From contig NZ_JASZYF010000001.1 of NCBI RefSeq assembly GCF_030317115.1, forward strand, positions 496,001 to 560,000: DNA of 64,000 nucleotides, given 5' to 3'. Positions 43,425 through 51,981 of the stretch are shown one piece after another (position 1 is the first letter of the stretch; each line of letters begins with the position of its first letter). The position numbers were made by a program, and so were the translations under genes. Below the pieces are notes generated by a model. The model saw only the letters and a list, made by a program, of their open reading frames with translations, ran no database searches and was not told where the DNA came from. The stretch comes from Variovorax gracilis. Lineage in GTDB: Bacteria > Pseudomonadota > Gammaproteobacteria > Burkholderiales > Burkholderiaceae_C.

Positions 43425-44900
43425 ATGCAACGCATCACATCCGCCGCCGCCCTGCCCCTGTTCGACATTGCGGCCGCGCGCCGGATGGAGCAAGCGGCCG
43501 CGGCTGGGCTGGCGCCTCACACGCTGATGCAGCGTGCGGGCCTTGCGGTGGCACGCCTGGCGATGGCGACGGCGCCCCAGGCGCGCACGATCTGGGTGGC
43601 CTGCGGGCCCGGCAACAACGGCGGCGACGGGTTCGAAGCGGCGGCGCAACTGCAGCGAAGGGGCTTCGCGACGGTCGTCACCCGAATCGGCGATGAGAGC
43701 CGCCTGCCTTCGGATGCGCGCGCGTCGCTGCAGAACGCGCGAGATTCGGGTGTGCAGTTCTCGAATGCACCTCCGGAACACCCTGATCTCGCCATCGACG
43801 CGCTGCTGGGGATTGGCACGACCCGGCCGCCCGACGGACTGATGATGGACTGGCTGCGACGAATGCACGCGGCTCGCTCGCCCGTGCTGAGCGTGGATAC
43901 GCCATCCGGGCTGAATGCGGATACCGGCACTCTCTCGGCGGACTTCCTTGCCACGCCTGCGTCTGGCATCCCCGGCTTTCGCCGCTTGTGTCTCAGCCTG
44001 CTGACCCTCAAGCCCGGCCTGTTCACAGCGCAGGGGCGCGATGCGGCCGGTGACGTGTGGTTTGACGACCTCGGCGTTGCCCCGGGCAACGAAGCGCCCG
44101 TGGCTCGGCTGCAAGGCACGTCGCCGGCGCCCGTCCGCTGGCAGTCATCGCACAAGGGAAGCTATGGCGACGTCGCCGTGATCGGCGGCGCGCGCGGCAT
44201 GGCGGGCGCCGGCTTGCTGGCGGCTTCGGCCGCGCTCAACGCCGGTGCCGGTCGAGTTTTCGCTGCCCTTCTGGACACGGACATTGCGCCGCTCGACTTC
44301 GTGCAACCAGAGCTGATGTTCCGTGGCCACGAAAGCCTGGATCTCGGCGCGATGACGGTCGTTTGCGGCTGCGGCGGTGGTTCGGCGGTGCTCGAAGCGC
44401 TACCGCTGGTGGTGGAAACTGCGCGTGCGCTGGTGCTCGATGCGGACGCGCTCAACGCCATTGCCGGCGACAGCGCCCTGCAGGGCTTGCTGATATCCCG
44501 ATGCCGAACGGGGCTGCCTACCGTTCTGACGCCGCATCCACTGGAAGCGGCCCGGTTGTTGGGCGCGGCCACCCGGGACGTACAGAACGATCGGATTGGC
44601 TCGGCGAACCGCCTCGCTGAGCGCTACGGCGCTGTCGTGGTGCTCAAAGGTTCGGGCACGGTCATCGCCCATGGCGGTGAAACACCGGTCATCAACACCA
44701 GCGGCAATGCGCGCCTGGCAACAGCGGGCACCGGCGACGTCCTCGCCGGCATGGTGGGCGCTGCGCTGGCCGCAGGCCGCCCGGCGATGGCGGCCGCGTG
44801 CGAAGCAGTCTGGCGACACGGCGATCTGGCCGATCGCTGGCCAGAACACATCCCCCTCAGCGCGAGCGCGCTCGCGCGCGGCCTTCCTGCCAGGCCCTGA
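43425..44900 (+). CDS. nnr: Bifunctional NAD(P)H-hydrate epimerase / ADP-dependent dehydratase
   Basis: Repairs damaged NAD(P)H hydrates. The 491 residues combine an N-terminal YjeF epimerase domain (MEQAAAAGLAPHTLMQRAGL; GPGNNGGDGFEAA; the SVDTPSGLNADTG substrate segment) and a C-terminal ribokinase-like dehydratase domain (GSYGDVAVIGGARGMAGAGL; LTPHPLEAARLLG; NARLATAGTGDVLAGMVGA). The ATG at 43425 lies 20 bp after the DadA-like gene, whose flavin chemistry uses other cofactors, so the grouping may be positional only. It converges with the SDR gene, 16 bp apart. Confidence 0.93.
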   Translation: MQRITSAAALPLFDIAAARRMEQAAAAGLAPHTLMQRAGLAVARLAMATAPQARTIWVACGPGNNGGDGFEAAAQLQRRGFATVVTRIGDESRLPSDARASLQNARDSGVQFSNAPPEHPDLAIDALLGIGTTRPPDGLMMDWLRRMHAARSPVLSVDTPSGLNADTGTLSADFLATPASGIPGFRRLCLSLLTLKPGLFTAQGRDAAGDVWFDDLGVAPGNEAPVARLQGTSPAPVRWQSSHKGSYGDVAVIGGARGMAGAGLLAASAALNAGAGRVFAALLDTDIAPLDFVQPELMFRGHESLDLGAMTVVCGCGGGSAVLEALPLVVETARALVLDADALNAIAGDSALQGLLISRCRTGLPTVLTPHPLEAARLLGAATRDVQNDRIGSANRLAERYGAVVVLKGSGTVIAHGGETPVINTSGNARLATAGTGDVLAGMVGAALAAGRPAMAAACEAVWRHGDLADRWPEHIPLSASALARGLPARP

Positions 44901-44916
44901 TCCGGTCGAGCGCCCG

Positions 44917-45678
44917 CTACCCGCGCCCGACGAAGGGCATCTTGGTGGCCATCACCGTGTGGAAGAGCACGTTCGCCTCCAGCGGCAGGTTGGCCATGTA
45001 GAGCACCGACTGCCCGACGATGGACACATCCATCACCGGCTCGATCGCGATCTCGCCATTGGCCTGCGGCACGCCCTTTGCCATGCGCGCGGCGAGTTCC
45101 GTCAGCGCATTGCCGACATCGATCTGGCCCACCGCGATGTCGTGCTTGCGCCCATCCAATGACGCCGTCTTGGTGAGCCCTTCGACGGCGTGCTTGGTCG
45201 CCGTGTAGGCGATCGAGTTCGGTCGCGGCGCGGTGGCGGAAATCGATCCGTTATTGATGATCCGGCCGCCCTGCGGCGTTTGCGCCTTCATCGTGCGGAA
45301 CGCCTGCTGGATGCAAAAGAACATGCCGCTGAGGTTGATGTCGACCACGCCGCGCCACTGCTCGGGAGTCCAATCCTCGAACGGCCCGGGCGGGTTGCCC
45401 ACGCCCGCGTTGTTGAAGAGCAGGTCCACGCGACCAAAGCGCTCGACCGCCGCAGCGAACAAAGCCTGCACCGATTCCGGATTGGCGACATCGGTCGGAA
45501 CCGCGAAGGCCCGCGCGCCGGCGCCCGATTCCTCGGCCACCTGTTCCAGCGGCTCCAGGCGACGGCCCGCCAGCACAACGCTCCAACCATCGCCGAGCAA
45601 CGCCAATGCTGCAGAACGGCCAATGCCGGTACCCGCGCCCGTGACGATCGCGATGCGGCTCTTCTTCTCAACGCTCAT
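44917..45678 (-). CDS. Short-chain dehydrogenase/reductase
   Basis: NAD(P)-dependent oxidoreductase of the classical SDR type, 253 residues. The cofactor motif TGAGTGIG lies near residue 14, NNAG near residue 90 and the active-site pair in AYTATKHAV near residue 158, preceded by the Ser of [11 protein letters not shown]. The ATG at 45678 has AAGGAG upstream and begins 15 bp after the rnr stop, so the gene is probably read from the rnr transcript. The substrate is not known. Confidence 0.87.
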   Translation of the reverse strand: MSVEKKSRIAIVTGAGTGIGRSAALALLGDGWSVVLAGRRLEPLEQVAEESGAGARAFAVPTDVANPESVQALFAAAVERFGRVDLLFNNAGVGNPPGPFEDWTPEQWRGVVDINLSGMFFCIQQAFRTMKAQTPQGGRIINNGSISATAPRPNSIAYTATKHAVEGLTKTASLDGRKHDIAVGQIDVGNALTELAARMAKGVPQANGEIAIEPVMDVSIVGQSVLYMANLPLEANVLFHTVMATKMPFVGRG

Positions 45679-45693
45679 TCGTATCTCCTTGGA

Positions 45694-47997
45694 TCAACGG
45701 CGCGGCTTGCGCCCTTTCATCTTGTTGGCAGCCTTCTTGACGGCAGTCCTGAAGGCTTGCATCGCCGATTGTGGCGCTGCCGCAGCGGCGCGGTCGGACC
45801 GCTCGGCTTCGGGCTTGTTTCGCGCGCTGCGTTTGGCCGATGCCTTGGCGGGAACGCCGGTCGGAGCGGCGCCCTTGTCCTTCATGGCCCGGGCGCTCAA
45901 CTCTTCGCCTTCGCGCACCAGGCGGAAATCGATCTTTCGGCCGTCCAGGTCGACGCGGCTCACCTGAACTCGCACGCGCGTACCGATGGCATAGCGGATG
46001 CCGGTGCGCTCGCCACGCAGTTCCTGGCGCTGTTCGTCGAACTTGAAGTACTCGCCCCCAAGTTCGGTGATGTGAACGAGGCCCTCGACGTACATCGCGT
46101 CCAGCGTGACGAAGATGCCGAAGGTGGTGGCCGCCGTGACCACGCCGCCATATTCCTCGCCGAGATGCTCGCGCATGTACTTGCACTTGAGCCATGCCTC
46201 GACGTCGCGACTGGCCTCGTCGGCGCGTCGCTCGTTGGCGCTGCAATGCAGGCCAGCGGCTTCCCACGCCAGGACTTCCCTGCTTGGCGCAACAGTGGCC
46301 TTCTGCGGCTTGGACGTCGGCGACTTCACGCGCGACGCGAGCCGCTTCGCCAGCTTGGCGTGCGCTTCGCCAGGTGTCGGCAACATCGGCAATTGGTACT
46401 TGGTCTTGCCCAGGATGGCCTTGATCACGCGATGCACGAGCAGGTCGGGATAGCGCCTGATCGGGCTCGTGAAGTGCGTGTAGGCCTCGTAGGCGAGTCC
46501 GAAGTGGCCGCTGTTGATGGGCGTGTAGATCGCCTGCTGCATCGAGCGCAGCAGCATGGTGTGGATTTGCTGGGCGTCCGGACGCTCCTTCGTGGCGTCG
46601 GCGATGGCCTGGAATTCCCCGGGCTTGGGGTCGTCCGTGATCGACAGGCCCACGCCCATGGCCTTGAGGTAGCCACGAAGGATTTCCTTCTTCTCGGGGG
46701 TCGGGCCTTCATGCACGCGGTACAGGCCGGGATGCTTGCCCTCGGCGATGAAATCGGCGCTGCAGACGTTGGCTGCCAGCATCGCTTCCTCGATCAGGCG
46801 GTGCGCTTCATTGCGCGTACGCGGCACGATCTTCTCGATGCGCCCGGCGTCATCGCAGATGATCTGCGTCTCGGTGGTCTCGAAGTCGACCGCACCGCGC
46901 TTCGAACGCTGCTTGAGCAGTGCGCGGTAGACGTCGGCCAGGTTCAGCAAGTCCTTGACGCGTTCCTTGCGCTTCAGCGCTTCCGGTCCGCGTGTGTTGC
47001 CGAGGATGGCCGCCACTTCGGTGTACGTGAAGCGCGCGTGGCTCCACATCACCGCGGGATAGAACTGATAGGCGTAGATCTCGCCGTCGGCAGCCACCAG
47101 CATGTCGCACACCATGCACAGTCGCTCGACCTCGGGATTGAGCGAGCACAACCCGTTGGACAGCTTTTCCGGCAGCATCGGAATCACGCGGCGTGGGAAG
47201 TACACGCTGGTCGCGCGGTCGTAGGCATCGATGTCGATCGCCGACCCGGTCTGCACATAGGCGCTGACATCGGCGATCGCGACCAGCAGGCGCCAGCCCT
47301 TGCCGCGGCCGACCTTCGCAGGCTCGCAGTACACGGCATCGTCGAAGTCGCGTGCATCCTCGCCGTCGATGGTCACCAGCGGGATGTCGGTCAGATCGAT
47401 GCGGCCCTTCTTGTCGGAGGGGCGCACCTTGTCGGGCAATGCTTTCGCTTCGGCGAGGCACGCCTCGGAGAACTCGTGCGGCACGCCGTACTTGCGCACC
47501 GCGATCTCGATCTCCATGCCCGGATCGTCGATCTCGCCGAGCACTTCCGTCACGCGACCGACCGGCTGGCCAAACAGCGCGGGGGGCTCGGTCAACTGCA
47601 CGACCACGACCTGCCCGACCTTCGCCGTACCGGTCGCGCCCTTGGGAATCAGCACGTCCTGGCCGTAGCGCTTGTCCTCGGGCGCCACGAGCCAGACGCC
47701 GCCTTCGTGGAGCAGCCGGCCGATGATGGGCTGCTCGGGACGCTCGACGATCTCAACCACGCGGCCCTCGGGACGTCCGCGTCGGTCCTGGCGCACGACG
47801 CGCGCCTTGACGCGGTCCTTGTGCAGCACCGCGCGCATCTCGTTGGGGGGCAGATAGATATCGGCTTCACCGTCGTCCCGCTGCACGAAACCGTGTCCGT
47901 CGCGATGTCCCTGGACCGTGCCTTCAACTTCATCCAGCAAGCCGCTGGTATGGCCTATGTTTTTGATGATATGATCTCTTTCTTTCCTGAAATTCAA
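45694..47997 (-). CDS. rnr: Ribonuclease R
   Basis: Processive 3'-5' exoribonuclease that degrades structured RNA. The order is a cold-shock domain (TVQGHRDGHGFVQRDDGEADIYL near residue 27), the RNB catalytic domain with the acidic cluster EDARDFDDAVY near residue 215, an S1 domain (GVVTAATTFGIFVTLDAMY near residue 640) and a Lys/Arg-rich tail. The N-terminal helix-turn-helix of E. coli RNase R is absent. The start is unclear: no in-frame ATG or GTG lies before the cold-shock domain. TTG codons at 47997 and 47940 are the options, neither with a good ribosome site. A hairpin and tRNA-Leu lie just upstream. Confidence 0.94.
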   Translation of the reverse strand: MNFRKERDHIIKNIGHTSGLLDEVEGTVQGHRDGHGFVQRDDGEADIYLPPNEMRAVLHKDRVKARVVRQDRRGRPEGRVVEIVERPEQPIIGRLLHEGGVWLVAPEDKRYGQDVLIPKGATGTAKVGQVVVVQLTEPPALFGQPVGRVTEVLGEIDDPGMEIEIAVRKYGVPHEFSEACLAEAKALPDKVRPSDKKGRIDLTDIPLVTIDGEDARDFDDAVYCEPAKVGRGKGWRLLVAIADVSAYVQTGSAIDIDAYDRATSVYFPRRVIPMLPEKLSNGLCSLNPEVERLCMVCDMLVAADGEIYAYQFYPAVMWSHARFTYTEVAAILGNTRGPEALKRKERVKDLLNLADVYRALLKQRSKRGAVDFETTETQIICDDAGRIEKIVPRTRNEAHRLIEEAMLAANVCSADFIAEGKHPGLYRVHEGPTPEKKEILRGYLKAMGVGLSITDDPKPGEFQAIADATKERPDAQQIHTMLLRSMQQAIYTPINSGHFGLAYEAYTHFTSPIRRYPDLLVHRVIKAILGKTKYQLPMLPTPGEAHAKLAKRLASRVKSPTSKPQKATVAPSREVLAWEAAGLHCSANERRADEASRDVEAWLKCKYMREHLGEEYGGVVTAATTFGIFVTLDAMYVEGLVHITELGGEYFKFDEQRQELRGERTGIRYAIGTRVRVQVSRVDLDGRKIDFRLVREGEELSARAMKDKGAAPTGVPAKASAKRSARNKPEAERSDRAAAAAPQSAMQAFRTAVKKAANKMKGRKPRR

Positions 47998-47998
47998 A

Positions 47999-48022
47999 AC
48001 ATAACTGCTTCGGCAGTTATGT
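47999..48022. repeat. Perfect 10-bp hairpin with UUCG tetraloop between rnr and tRNA-Leu
   Basis: ACATAACTGC and its exact complement flank a TTCG loop closed by C-G, the extra-stable UUCG tetraloop arrangement. It ends 2 bp before the tRNA-Leu 5' end on the plus strand and begins 1 bp upstream of the earliest possible rnr start on the minus strand. It may shape the tRNA precursor leader, the rnr 5' end, or both. On the minus strand it is followed by TTTG, so a weak terminator shielding rnr is also possible. Confidence 0.6.
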
Positions 48023-48024
48023 GG

Positions 48025-48109
<85 letters not shown>

Positions 48110-48123
48110 CAGTAAACACAACG

Positions 48124-48159
48124 AAACCCCGGTAAGTCATTGATTTGCCGGGGTTTTTT
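48124..48159 (+). terminator. Intrinsic terminator after tRNA-Leu
   Basis: AAACCCCGG (48124-48132) pairs with CCGGGGTTT (48148-48156) around a 15-nt loop, followed by six T in total. It lies 15 bp past the encoded CCA and ends the tRNA transcript. Confidence 0.88.
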
Positions 48160-48180
48160 GTTGTCCGCGGGGACAGAAAG

Positions 48181-48198
48181 CGGGGGACGCATCCCCCG
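48181..48198. repeat. Short perfect hairpin between tRNA-Leu and the integrase remnant
   Basis: CGGGGGA and TCCCCCG enclose a 4-nt loop. No T-run follows. It lies in the region where arm-type integrase sites would be expected near the attachment site, but a single inverted repeat does not prove that. Confidence 0.3.
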
Positions 48199-48291
48199 AC
48201 AATCACCGGAAGACTCCCAATGAGCCCTGCTTGACGCGGTCCCACGGTGTTCCCAACACTGTCCCCATGTTTTCCACTCCGATCTTGGCCA

Positions 48292-48717
48292 ATGGCTTCC
48301 TTTGAGCCTCGTGGCAATTCCGTTCGCGCTATTGTGCGCCTCCCGGGTGGCGGCAAGAAGACCGCGACCTTCGACACCATGAGAGAGGCCCAGGCCTGCG
48401 CTGCACGCGCAGAGAAAAAGAAGGCCTTGGCCACGCTCCCCCCGACCAAGGCTGGCGGCGTCACCAACGGTGAACTCTTCGAGGCGTACCTCGACGCAGT
48501 TGCCAGCAAGACGGATTCGGAGAGGTGGAACAGGTTGCGTTTGATGAAGTGGTGCAAAGACCCTCTTGCACAGAAGCGCGTGGTCGACACGTTGACACAC
48601 GACATCAACCAGTGGATCGAGCGCAGTCTATCCCAGGACAGCGAGCGCACGAAGGAGCCGCTCTCGCCCGCGACGGTGCACACACTGGGCCATGGCGCCC
48701 AAGCCGCAGCAGCTTGA
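48292..48717 (+). pseudogene. Truncated phage-type site-specific integrase (N-terminal part only)
   Basis: The 141-residue product begins as a phage integrase (arm-binding N-terminus SVRAIVRLPGGGKKTATFDT, then a core-binding helical domain with WNRLRLMKWCKDPLAQK and THDINQWIERSL). It stops being integrase-like after EPLSPATV, where the family continues into the rest of the core-binding domain and the catalytic domain. The tail (HTLGHGAQAAAA) is unrelated. The Arg-His-Arg-Tyr catalytic residues are therefore missing and the protein cannot recombine DNA. It lies in the same direction as tRNA-Leu, the normal place for an integrase at a tRNA attachment site. Confidence 0.75.
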
Positions 48718-48746
48718 GAGCGATGCTCTCTGTATGAGCGCCGGCT

Positions 48747-48977
48747 CTATCGCTCGTCGACCTCGTTCATCCTCGTCGACTCGGCGAGGATGAGAGCCGC
48801 CAAGGTCACGACATCGGCAGGCGAAGCGCCCGGCAGTTGCGATTCCACAATGGACCGCGCCGTGCGGACGGACTCGTACACCTCGAGGCCTGCCGTGGCG
48901 GCCGCCTTCTTGCCCTTGCGCTGGAGTACCTGCAACCGGGCGTTGACAACGCCTCGACCTTCATTGATCCCTGTCAT
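48747..48977 (-). CDS. Small hypothetical protein inside the integration remnant
   Basis: A 76-residue protein that I do not recognise. AAGGA about 8 bp before the ATG supports translation. The N-terminal third is basic (NARLQVLQRKGKKAAATAG). The rest is probably helical, with an ASPADVVTLAALILAES segment. There is no signal peptide or membrane helix. It is the only intact-looking gene left in the tRNA-Leu remnant and is oriented against the integrase fragment. A former element-encoded regulator or DNA-binding protein is possible but not shown. Confidence 0.55.
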   Translation of the reverse strand: MTGINEGRGVVNARLQVLQRKGKKAAATAGLEVYESVRTARSIVESQLPGASPADVVTLAALILAESTRMNEVDER

Positions 48978-49356
48978 TGGATTGTTCCTTTTTGGTTTTG
49001 GTAGCCGGGGATCTTAAACAAGACAGGAGCGATGGCCGCGGCTGAACCCTGGGCCTTCGACCACGCGCTTCAGTGCCAGCGGGTGTTTTGCACCACCTCG
49101 AATTCACCGAACTGCCAACGCCCGAGAAGGAGCGGGTGCTTCGTCTTCTCAATGCGCCGATCTGCCTCTGGCGGATCTCCACAAGACTGCCATCGTGGCG
49201 ACTTTGGGGACGCCGCCGTCCCCAATCCTGCGCAAACCCAGACGGATCGCCGCCTTTGGGTCCTCACCAAGTTCTCATTGACCCTTCGAGAGTCACTCGA
49301 TTCAAGCCACTGGTCTGCGGTGGCTTTTTTCCTGGCCGCCTGATGGGCCGACGGCA
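48978..49356. other. Intergenic stretch without a recognisable gene
   Basis: About 380 bp upstream of the small gene and downstream of rimO. Short open frames exist on both strands but lack ribosome sites and recognisable domains. The only clear structure is the plus-strand terminator at 49304-49330. The stretch is most likely the far part of the decayed element. Confidence 0.5.
49304..49330 (+). terminator. Plus-strand intrinsic terminator with no gene in front of it
   Basis: AAGCCAC (49304-49310) pairs with GTGGCTT (49320-49326) around a 9-nt loop and is followed by six T on the plus strand. The nearest plus-strand coding sequence is the broken integrase 590 bp upstream, so the gene it served has been lost. 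On the minus strand it lies just past the rimO stop and could still act as a weak rimO terminator. Confidence 0.7.
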
Positions 49357-50763
49357 TCAGATCGGCAAGGCGATCAGGTCGTGTCCCTCACTACCGACGA
49401 TACGAGCGCGTGTGAACTCGCCGACTTTCAGCGTCTTGCTGATTTTTTCCGGCGGCAGCAGACGGACGATGCCGTCGATCTCCGGCGCGTCGGCGTACGT
49501 GCGCCCCACGCCTCCCTTGCGCCCCATGCCGGGCGCCGAATCCACCAGCACCTGCATCGTCGCGCCGATCCGCTTGCGCAGCTTGGCGATCGACACCGCT
49601 TCAGCCACTTCCATGAAGCGCGCGCGCCGGGCCTCTCTCTCGGCCTCGGGCAGCATGCCGGGAATGTCGTTCGCGGCGGCGCCCTGAACCGGGCTGTAGG
49701 CGAAGCAGCCTGCGCGATCGATTTCCGCCTCGCGAATGAAGGCCAGCAGATGTTCGAACTCTTCCTCGGTCTCACCGGGAAAGCCGGCAATGAAGGTGCT
49801 GCGGATCACGAGTTCCGGGCACACCTCGCGCCAGCGCGCGATGCGCTCCAGGTTCCTCTCGCCGCTGGCAGGCCGCTTCATCCGCCGGAGCACGTCGGGA
49901 TGGCTGTGTTGCAGCGGCACATCGAGATAGGGGAGCACCTGGCCGCTCGCCATCAGCGGAATGACTTCGTCGACGCTCGGATAGGGATACACATAGTGCA
50001 ACCGCACCCACGCCCCGTAGGGCTCGGCGATCTCGCCCAGCGTGCGCACGAGTTCAAGCATGCGCGTCTTGACCGGCTTGCCGTCCCAGAAACCGGTGCG
50101 GTACTTCACGTCCACACCGTAGGCGGAGGTGTCCTGGCTGATCACCAGCAGTTCCTTCACGCCGCCCTCGAAGAGCGCCTTGGCTTCCGACAGCACATCG
50201 CCGACCGGGCGCGACACCAGGTCGCCGCGCATCGAAGGGATGATGCAGAAGGTGCAACGGTGATTGCAGCCCTCGCTGATCTTCAGATAGGCGTAGTGAC
50301 GTGGAGTGAGCTTCAGGCCGGCAATACCGAAAGCCTGTGGTACCAGGTCGATGAAGGGATCGTGCGGCTTCGGCAGATTCGCGTGGACCGCATCCATCAC
50401 TTCCTGCGTCGCATGCGGCCCGGTGACGGCGAGCACGCTGGGATGCATCTGGCGAACCAGGTTGCCGCCCTCCTCGCCCGTCTTGGCGCCGAGGCAACCG
50501 GTCACGATCACGCGGCCGTTGCCCGCGAGGGCTTCGCCGATCGTGTCGAGGCTTTCCTTGACGGCGTCGTCAATGAAGCCACAGGTGTTCACGATGACCA
50601 GATCGGCACCTTCGAACGTCTTGGACGTTTCGTAGCCCTCGGCGCTCAGTTGGGTCAGGATCAGTTCGGAATCGGTCAATGCCTTGGGGCAGCCCAGGCT
50701 CACAAAGCCGACTTTAGGGGCTGCCGGCGCGGCAATTCGTTCGGGGGAGGCAACTTCGCTCAT
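49357..50763 (-). CDS. rimO: Ribosomal protein S12 methylthiotransferase RimO
   Basis: Radical-SAM enzyme that methylthiolates an Asp of ribosomal protein S12. The 468 residues have an N-terminal cluster domain with Cys25, Cys61 and Cys90, the radical-SAM motif GCNHRCTFC with Cys166, Cys170 and Cys173, and a C-terminal TRAM domain ([26 protein letters not shown]). The [16 protein letters not shown] segment separates it from MiaB. The ATG at 50763 gives the family start after a short extension. It lies 39 bp downstream of the phaR stop. Confidence 0.96.
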   Translation of the reverse strand: MSEVASPERIAAPAAPKVGFVSLGCPKALTDSELILTQLSAEGYETSKTFEGADLVIVNTCGFIDDAVKESLDTIGEALAGNGRVIVTGCLGAKTGEEGGNLVRQMHPSVLAVTGPHATQEVMDAVHANLPKPHDPFIDLVPQAFGIAGLKLTPRHYAYLKISEGCNHRCTFCIIPSMRGDLVSRPVGDVLSEAKALFEGGVKELLVISQDTSAYGVDVKYRTGFWDGKPVKTRMLELVRTLGEIAEPYGAWVRLHYVYPYPSVDEVIPLMASGQVLPYLDVPLQHSHPDVLRRMKRPASGERNLERIARWREVCPELVIRSTFIAGFPGETEEEFEHLLAFIREAEIDRAGCFAYSPVQGAAANDIPGMLPEAEREARRARFMEVAEAVSIAKLRKRIGATMQVLVDSAPGMGRKGGVGRTYADAPEIDGIVRLLPPEKISKTLKVGEFTRARIVGSEGHDLIALPI

Positions 50764-50802
50764 ATCCCCCTATTGTCCCAGCTATCGGCCTCCTACCCCA
50801 TT

Positions 50803-51336
50803 TCAGGGTCGCTTGATGCCAAACGCACCCAGAACCTGTTCCGTGTTCTTCTGCATCTGCTCCTGCATCTGGAGGAAGACGTTCTTGGACTGCTCCACAT
50901 AATTGCCCATCAACCCCTGCAGCATCGGGGACTGCATGGTCATGAATTTCGACCACATTTCCGGCGTGATGCCCTCGGCCTTTTCGGCCAGTTGAGCCTG
51001 GACCTCGGCCATCGCCTGGATGTTCTTCTCCAGATAAGGGCCCATGTAGCTTTGCATGGTCTGGCCGTAGAACCGGATGATGCTGGCCAGAACCTGTTCG
51101 GTGAACATCGGTGCACCGCCGGCCTCTTCCTCGAGGATGACCTGCAGCAGGATGCTGCGCGTCAGGTCATCGCCAGTCTTGGCGTCCCGGACCACGAACG
51201 ACGCCTTGTTCATGACGAGCTGTTTCACCTCGGCAAGGGTGATGTAGCTGGAGGTTTCCGTGTCGTAGAGCCTTCGATTGGGATACTTCTTGATCACCCG
51301 CTGGACCGGCTTGGCACCGGACTTCTTGCTCTGCAC
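50803..51336 (-). CDS. phaR: Polyhydroxyalkanoate synthesis repressor PhaR
   Basis: DNA- and PHB-binding repressor that controls phasin and polymer-synthesis genes. The 177 residues hold the N-terminal PHA accumulation regulator domain (VIKKYPNRRLYDTETSSYITL) and the helical repeats that bind polymer (FTEQVLASIIRFYGQTMQ), ending in a Gln/Met-rich amphipathic helix. The GTG at 51336 is preferred to the in-frame GTG at 51360 because AAGGAG lies about 6 bp upstream of the former. phbCAB genes are not in this window. Confidence 0.93.
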   Translation of the reverse strand: MQSKKSGAKPVQRVIKKYPNRRLYDTETSSYITLAEVKQLVMNKASFVVRDAKTGDDLTRSILLQVILEEEAGGAPMFTEQVLASIIRFYGQTMQSYMGPYLEKNIQAMAEVQAQLAEKAEGITPEMWSKFMTMQSPMLQGLMGNYVEQSKNVFLQMQEQMQKNTEQVLGAFGIKRP

Positions 51337-51433
51337 TAGGGACTCCTTCAGATTTCGCACCAGGACGCGCGAGCAATTCTAGGGAGCGGTTTTGTTACAC
51401 CGCGCCAAGGTTTACCCTGACCGGCGGAGAGCT

Positions 51434-51802
51434 TCAGTCCAGAGAGGTCGCGTACTCGGCGCCGCAAACCTTGCAAGAGCCCGATTCGGGGCGCTCGCCG
51501 GTCGCTTCGCGGTACTGCAATGGGCTCTTGGTACCGTTGAAAACCCAGCAACGGGGACAGTGCTCCTGCCCCGCGAGCGGCAGGTAGGCCCGGGCTCGCT
51601 GCTCGGCACGCTCGCGCGTGACCGGAACACCTTGGCGCTCCGTACGCGCGACGTCTTCCGCCGCCATGGTGCCCGCCCGGCCATTCGCGCGATCGTTCAG
51701 CCCGTAGACCACGCGCGCGAATTCCAGCGGCGCCTGTCGCACCAGCGCTGCAATACGAAGCTCTTCCAGCGAAGGATCGATCTCGGCTGCCGGAGTATTC
51801 AT
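51434..51802 (-). CDS. Hypothetical protein with a C-terminal CxxC pair
   Basis: A 122-residue protein without a recognised family. The C-terminal part carries CPRC (near residue 83) and CKVC (near residue 112) about 26 residues apart, a spacing suited to a zinc ribbon. The N-terminal part is helical and acidic-basic mixed (EELRIAALVRQAPLEFARVV). The ATG at 51802 has AGGGA upstream. It lies about 100 bp upstream of phaR on the same strand. A nucleic-acid-binding or protein-interaction role is possible; nothing in the sequence decides. Confidence 0.65.
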   Translation of the reverse strand: MNTPAAEIDPSLEELRIAALVRQAPLEFARVVYGLNDRANGRAGTMAAEDVARTERQGVPVTRERAEQRARAYLPLAGQEHCPRCWVFNGTKSPLQYREATGERPESGSCKVCGAEYATSLD

Positions 51803-51932
51803 CGGTTCCCTGAGTCAGATGCTTGAACGTGACGAATTGTCAAGTTACCACAACTGAAGGTCGAACCGCCAGCGGCCGAAGGCCATAGTTCCGAGGATGG
51901 ACCTATGGCAGGGCACTGAGGTTCGGGTGGTT

Positions 51933-51975
51933 TTGATCCGCTGCGCGTCCGGTGGTTAAGCGGACGCTGGATCAA
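51933..51975. repeat. Two-part inverted repeat downstream of tRNA-Val
   Basis: An inner perfect 7-bp stem (GCGTCCG 51945-51951 with CGGACGC 51961-51967, 9-nt loop) is continued outward by TTGATCC (51933-51939) with GGATCAA (51969-51975), with a 5-nt bulge on one side. It starts 6 bp past the tRNA-Val 3' end on the minus strand. No T-run follows, so it may be a processing signal or a non-canonical terminator. Confidence 0.5.
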
Positions 51976-51981
51976 GAAAAT

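Larger units (their letters stand above)
48110..49330 (+). mobile_element. Remnant of an integrated element at tRNA-Leu
   Basis: About 1.2 kb of low gene density between tRNA-Leu and rimO, holding the first 125 or so residues of a tyrosine-type phage integrase, one small minus-strand gene and a stranded terminator. No second copy of the tRNA-Leu 3' end is seen in this interval, so the far attachment site has been lost or altered. Everything else around it is core genome. The boundaries are approximate. Confidence 0.6.

Noticed and set aside
47940..47998. A tRNA-Leu promoter inside the 5' end of rnr
   Set aside because: A TATGAT element is present near 47970 but no -35 element is found at 16-18 bp, so no promoter is annotated.
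49280..49310. Resemblance of a TTCGAGAGTC-like stretch to a tRNA T-arm, as a possible second attachment site
   Set aside because: It does not match the tRNA-Leu 3' end and cannot be folded with a neighbouring acceptor stem.
49032..49343. Short plus- and minus-strand frames in the rimO-side intergenic region
   Set aside because: No ribosome site, no recognisable segment, and the frames overlap the orphan terminator.
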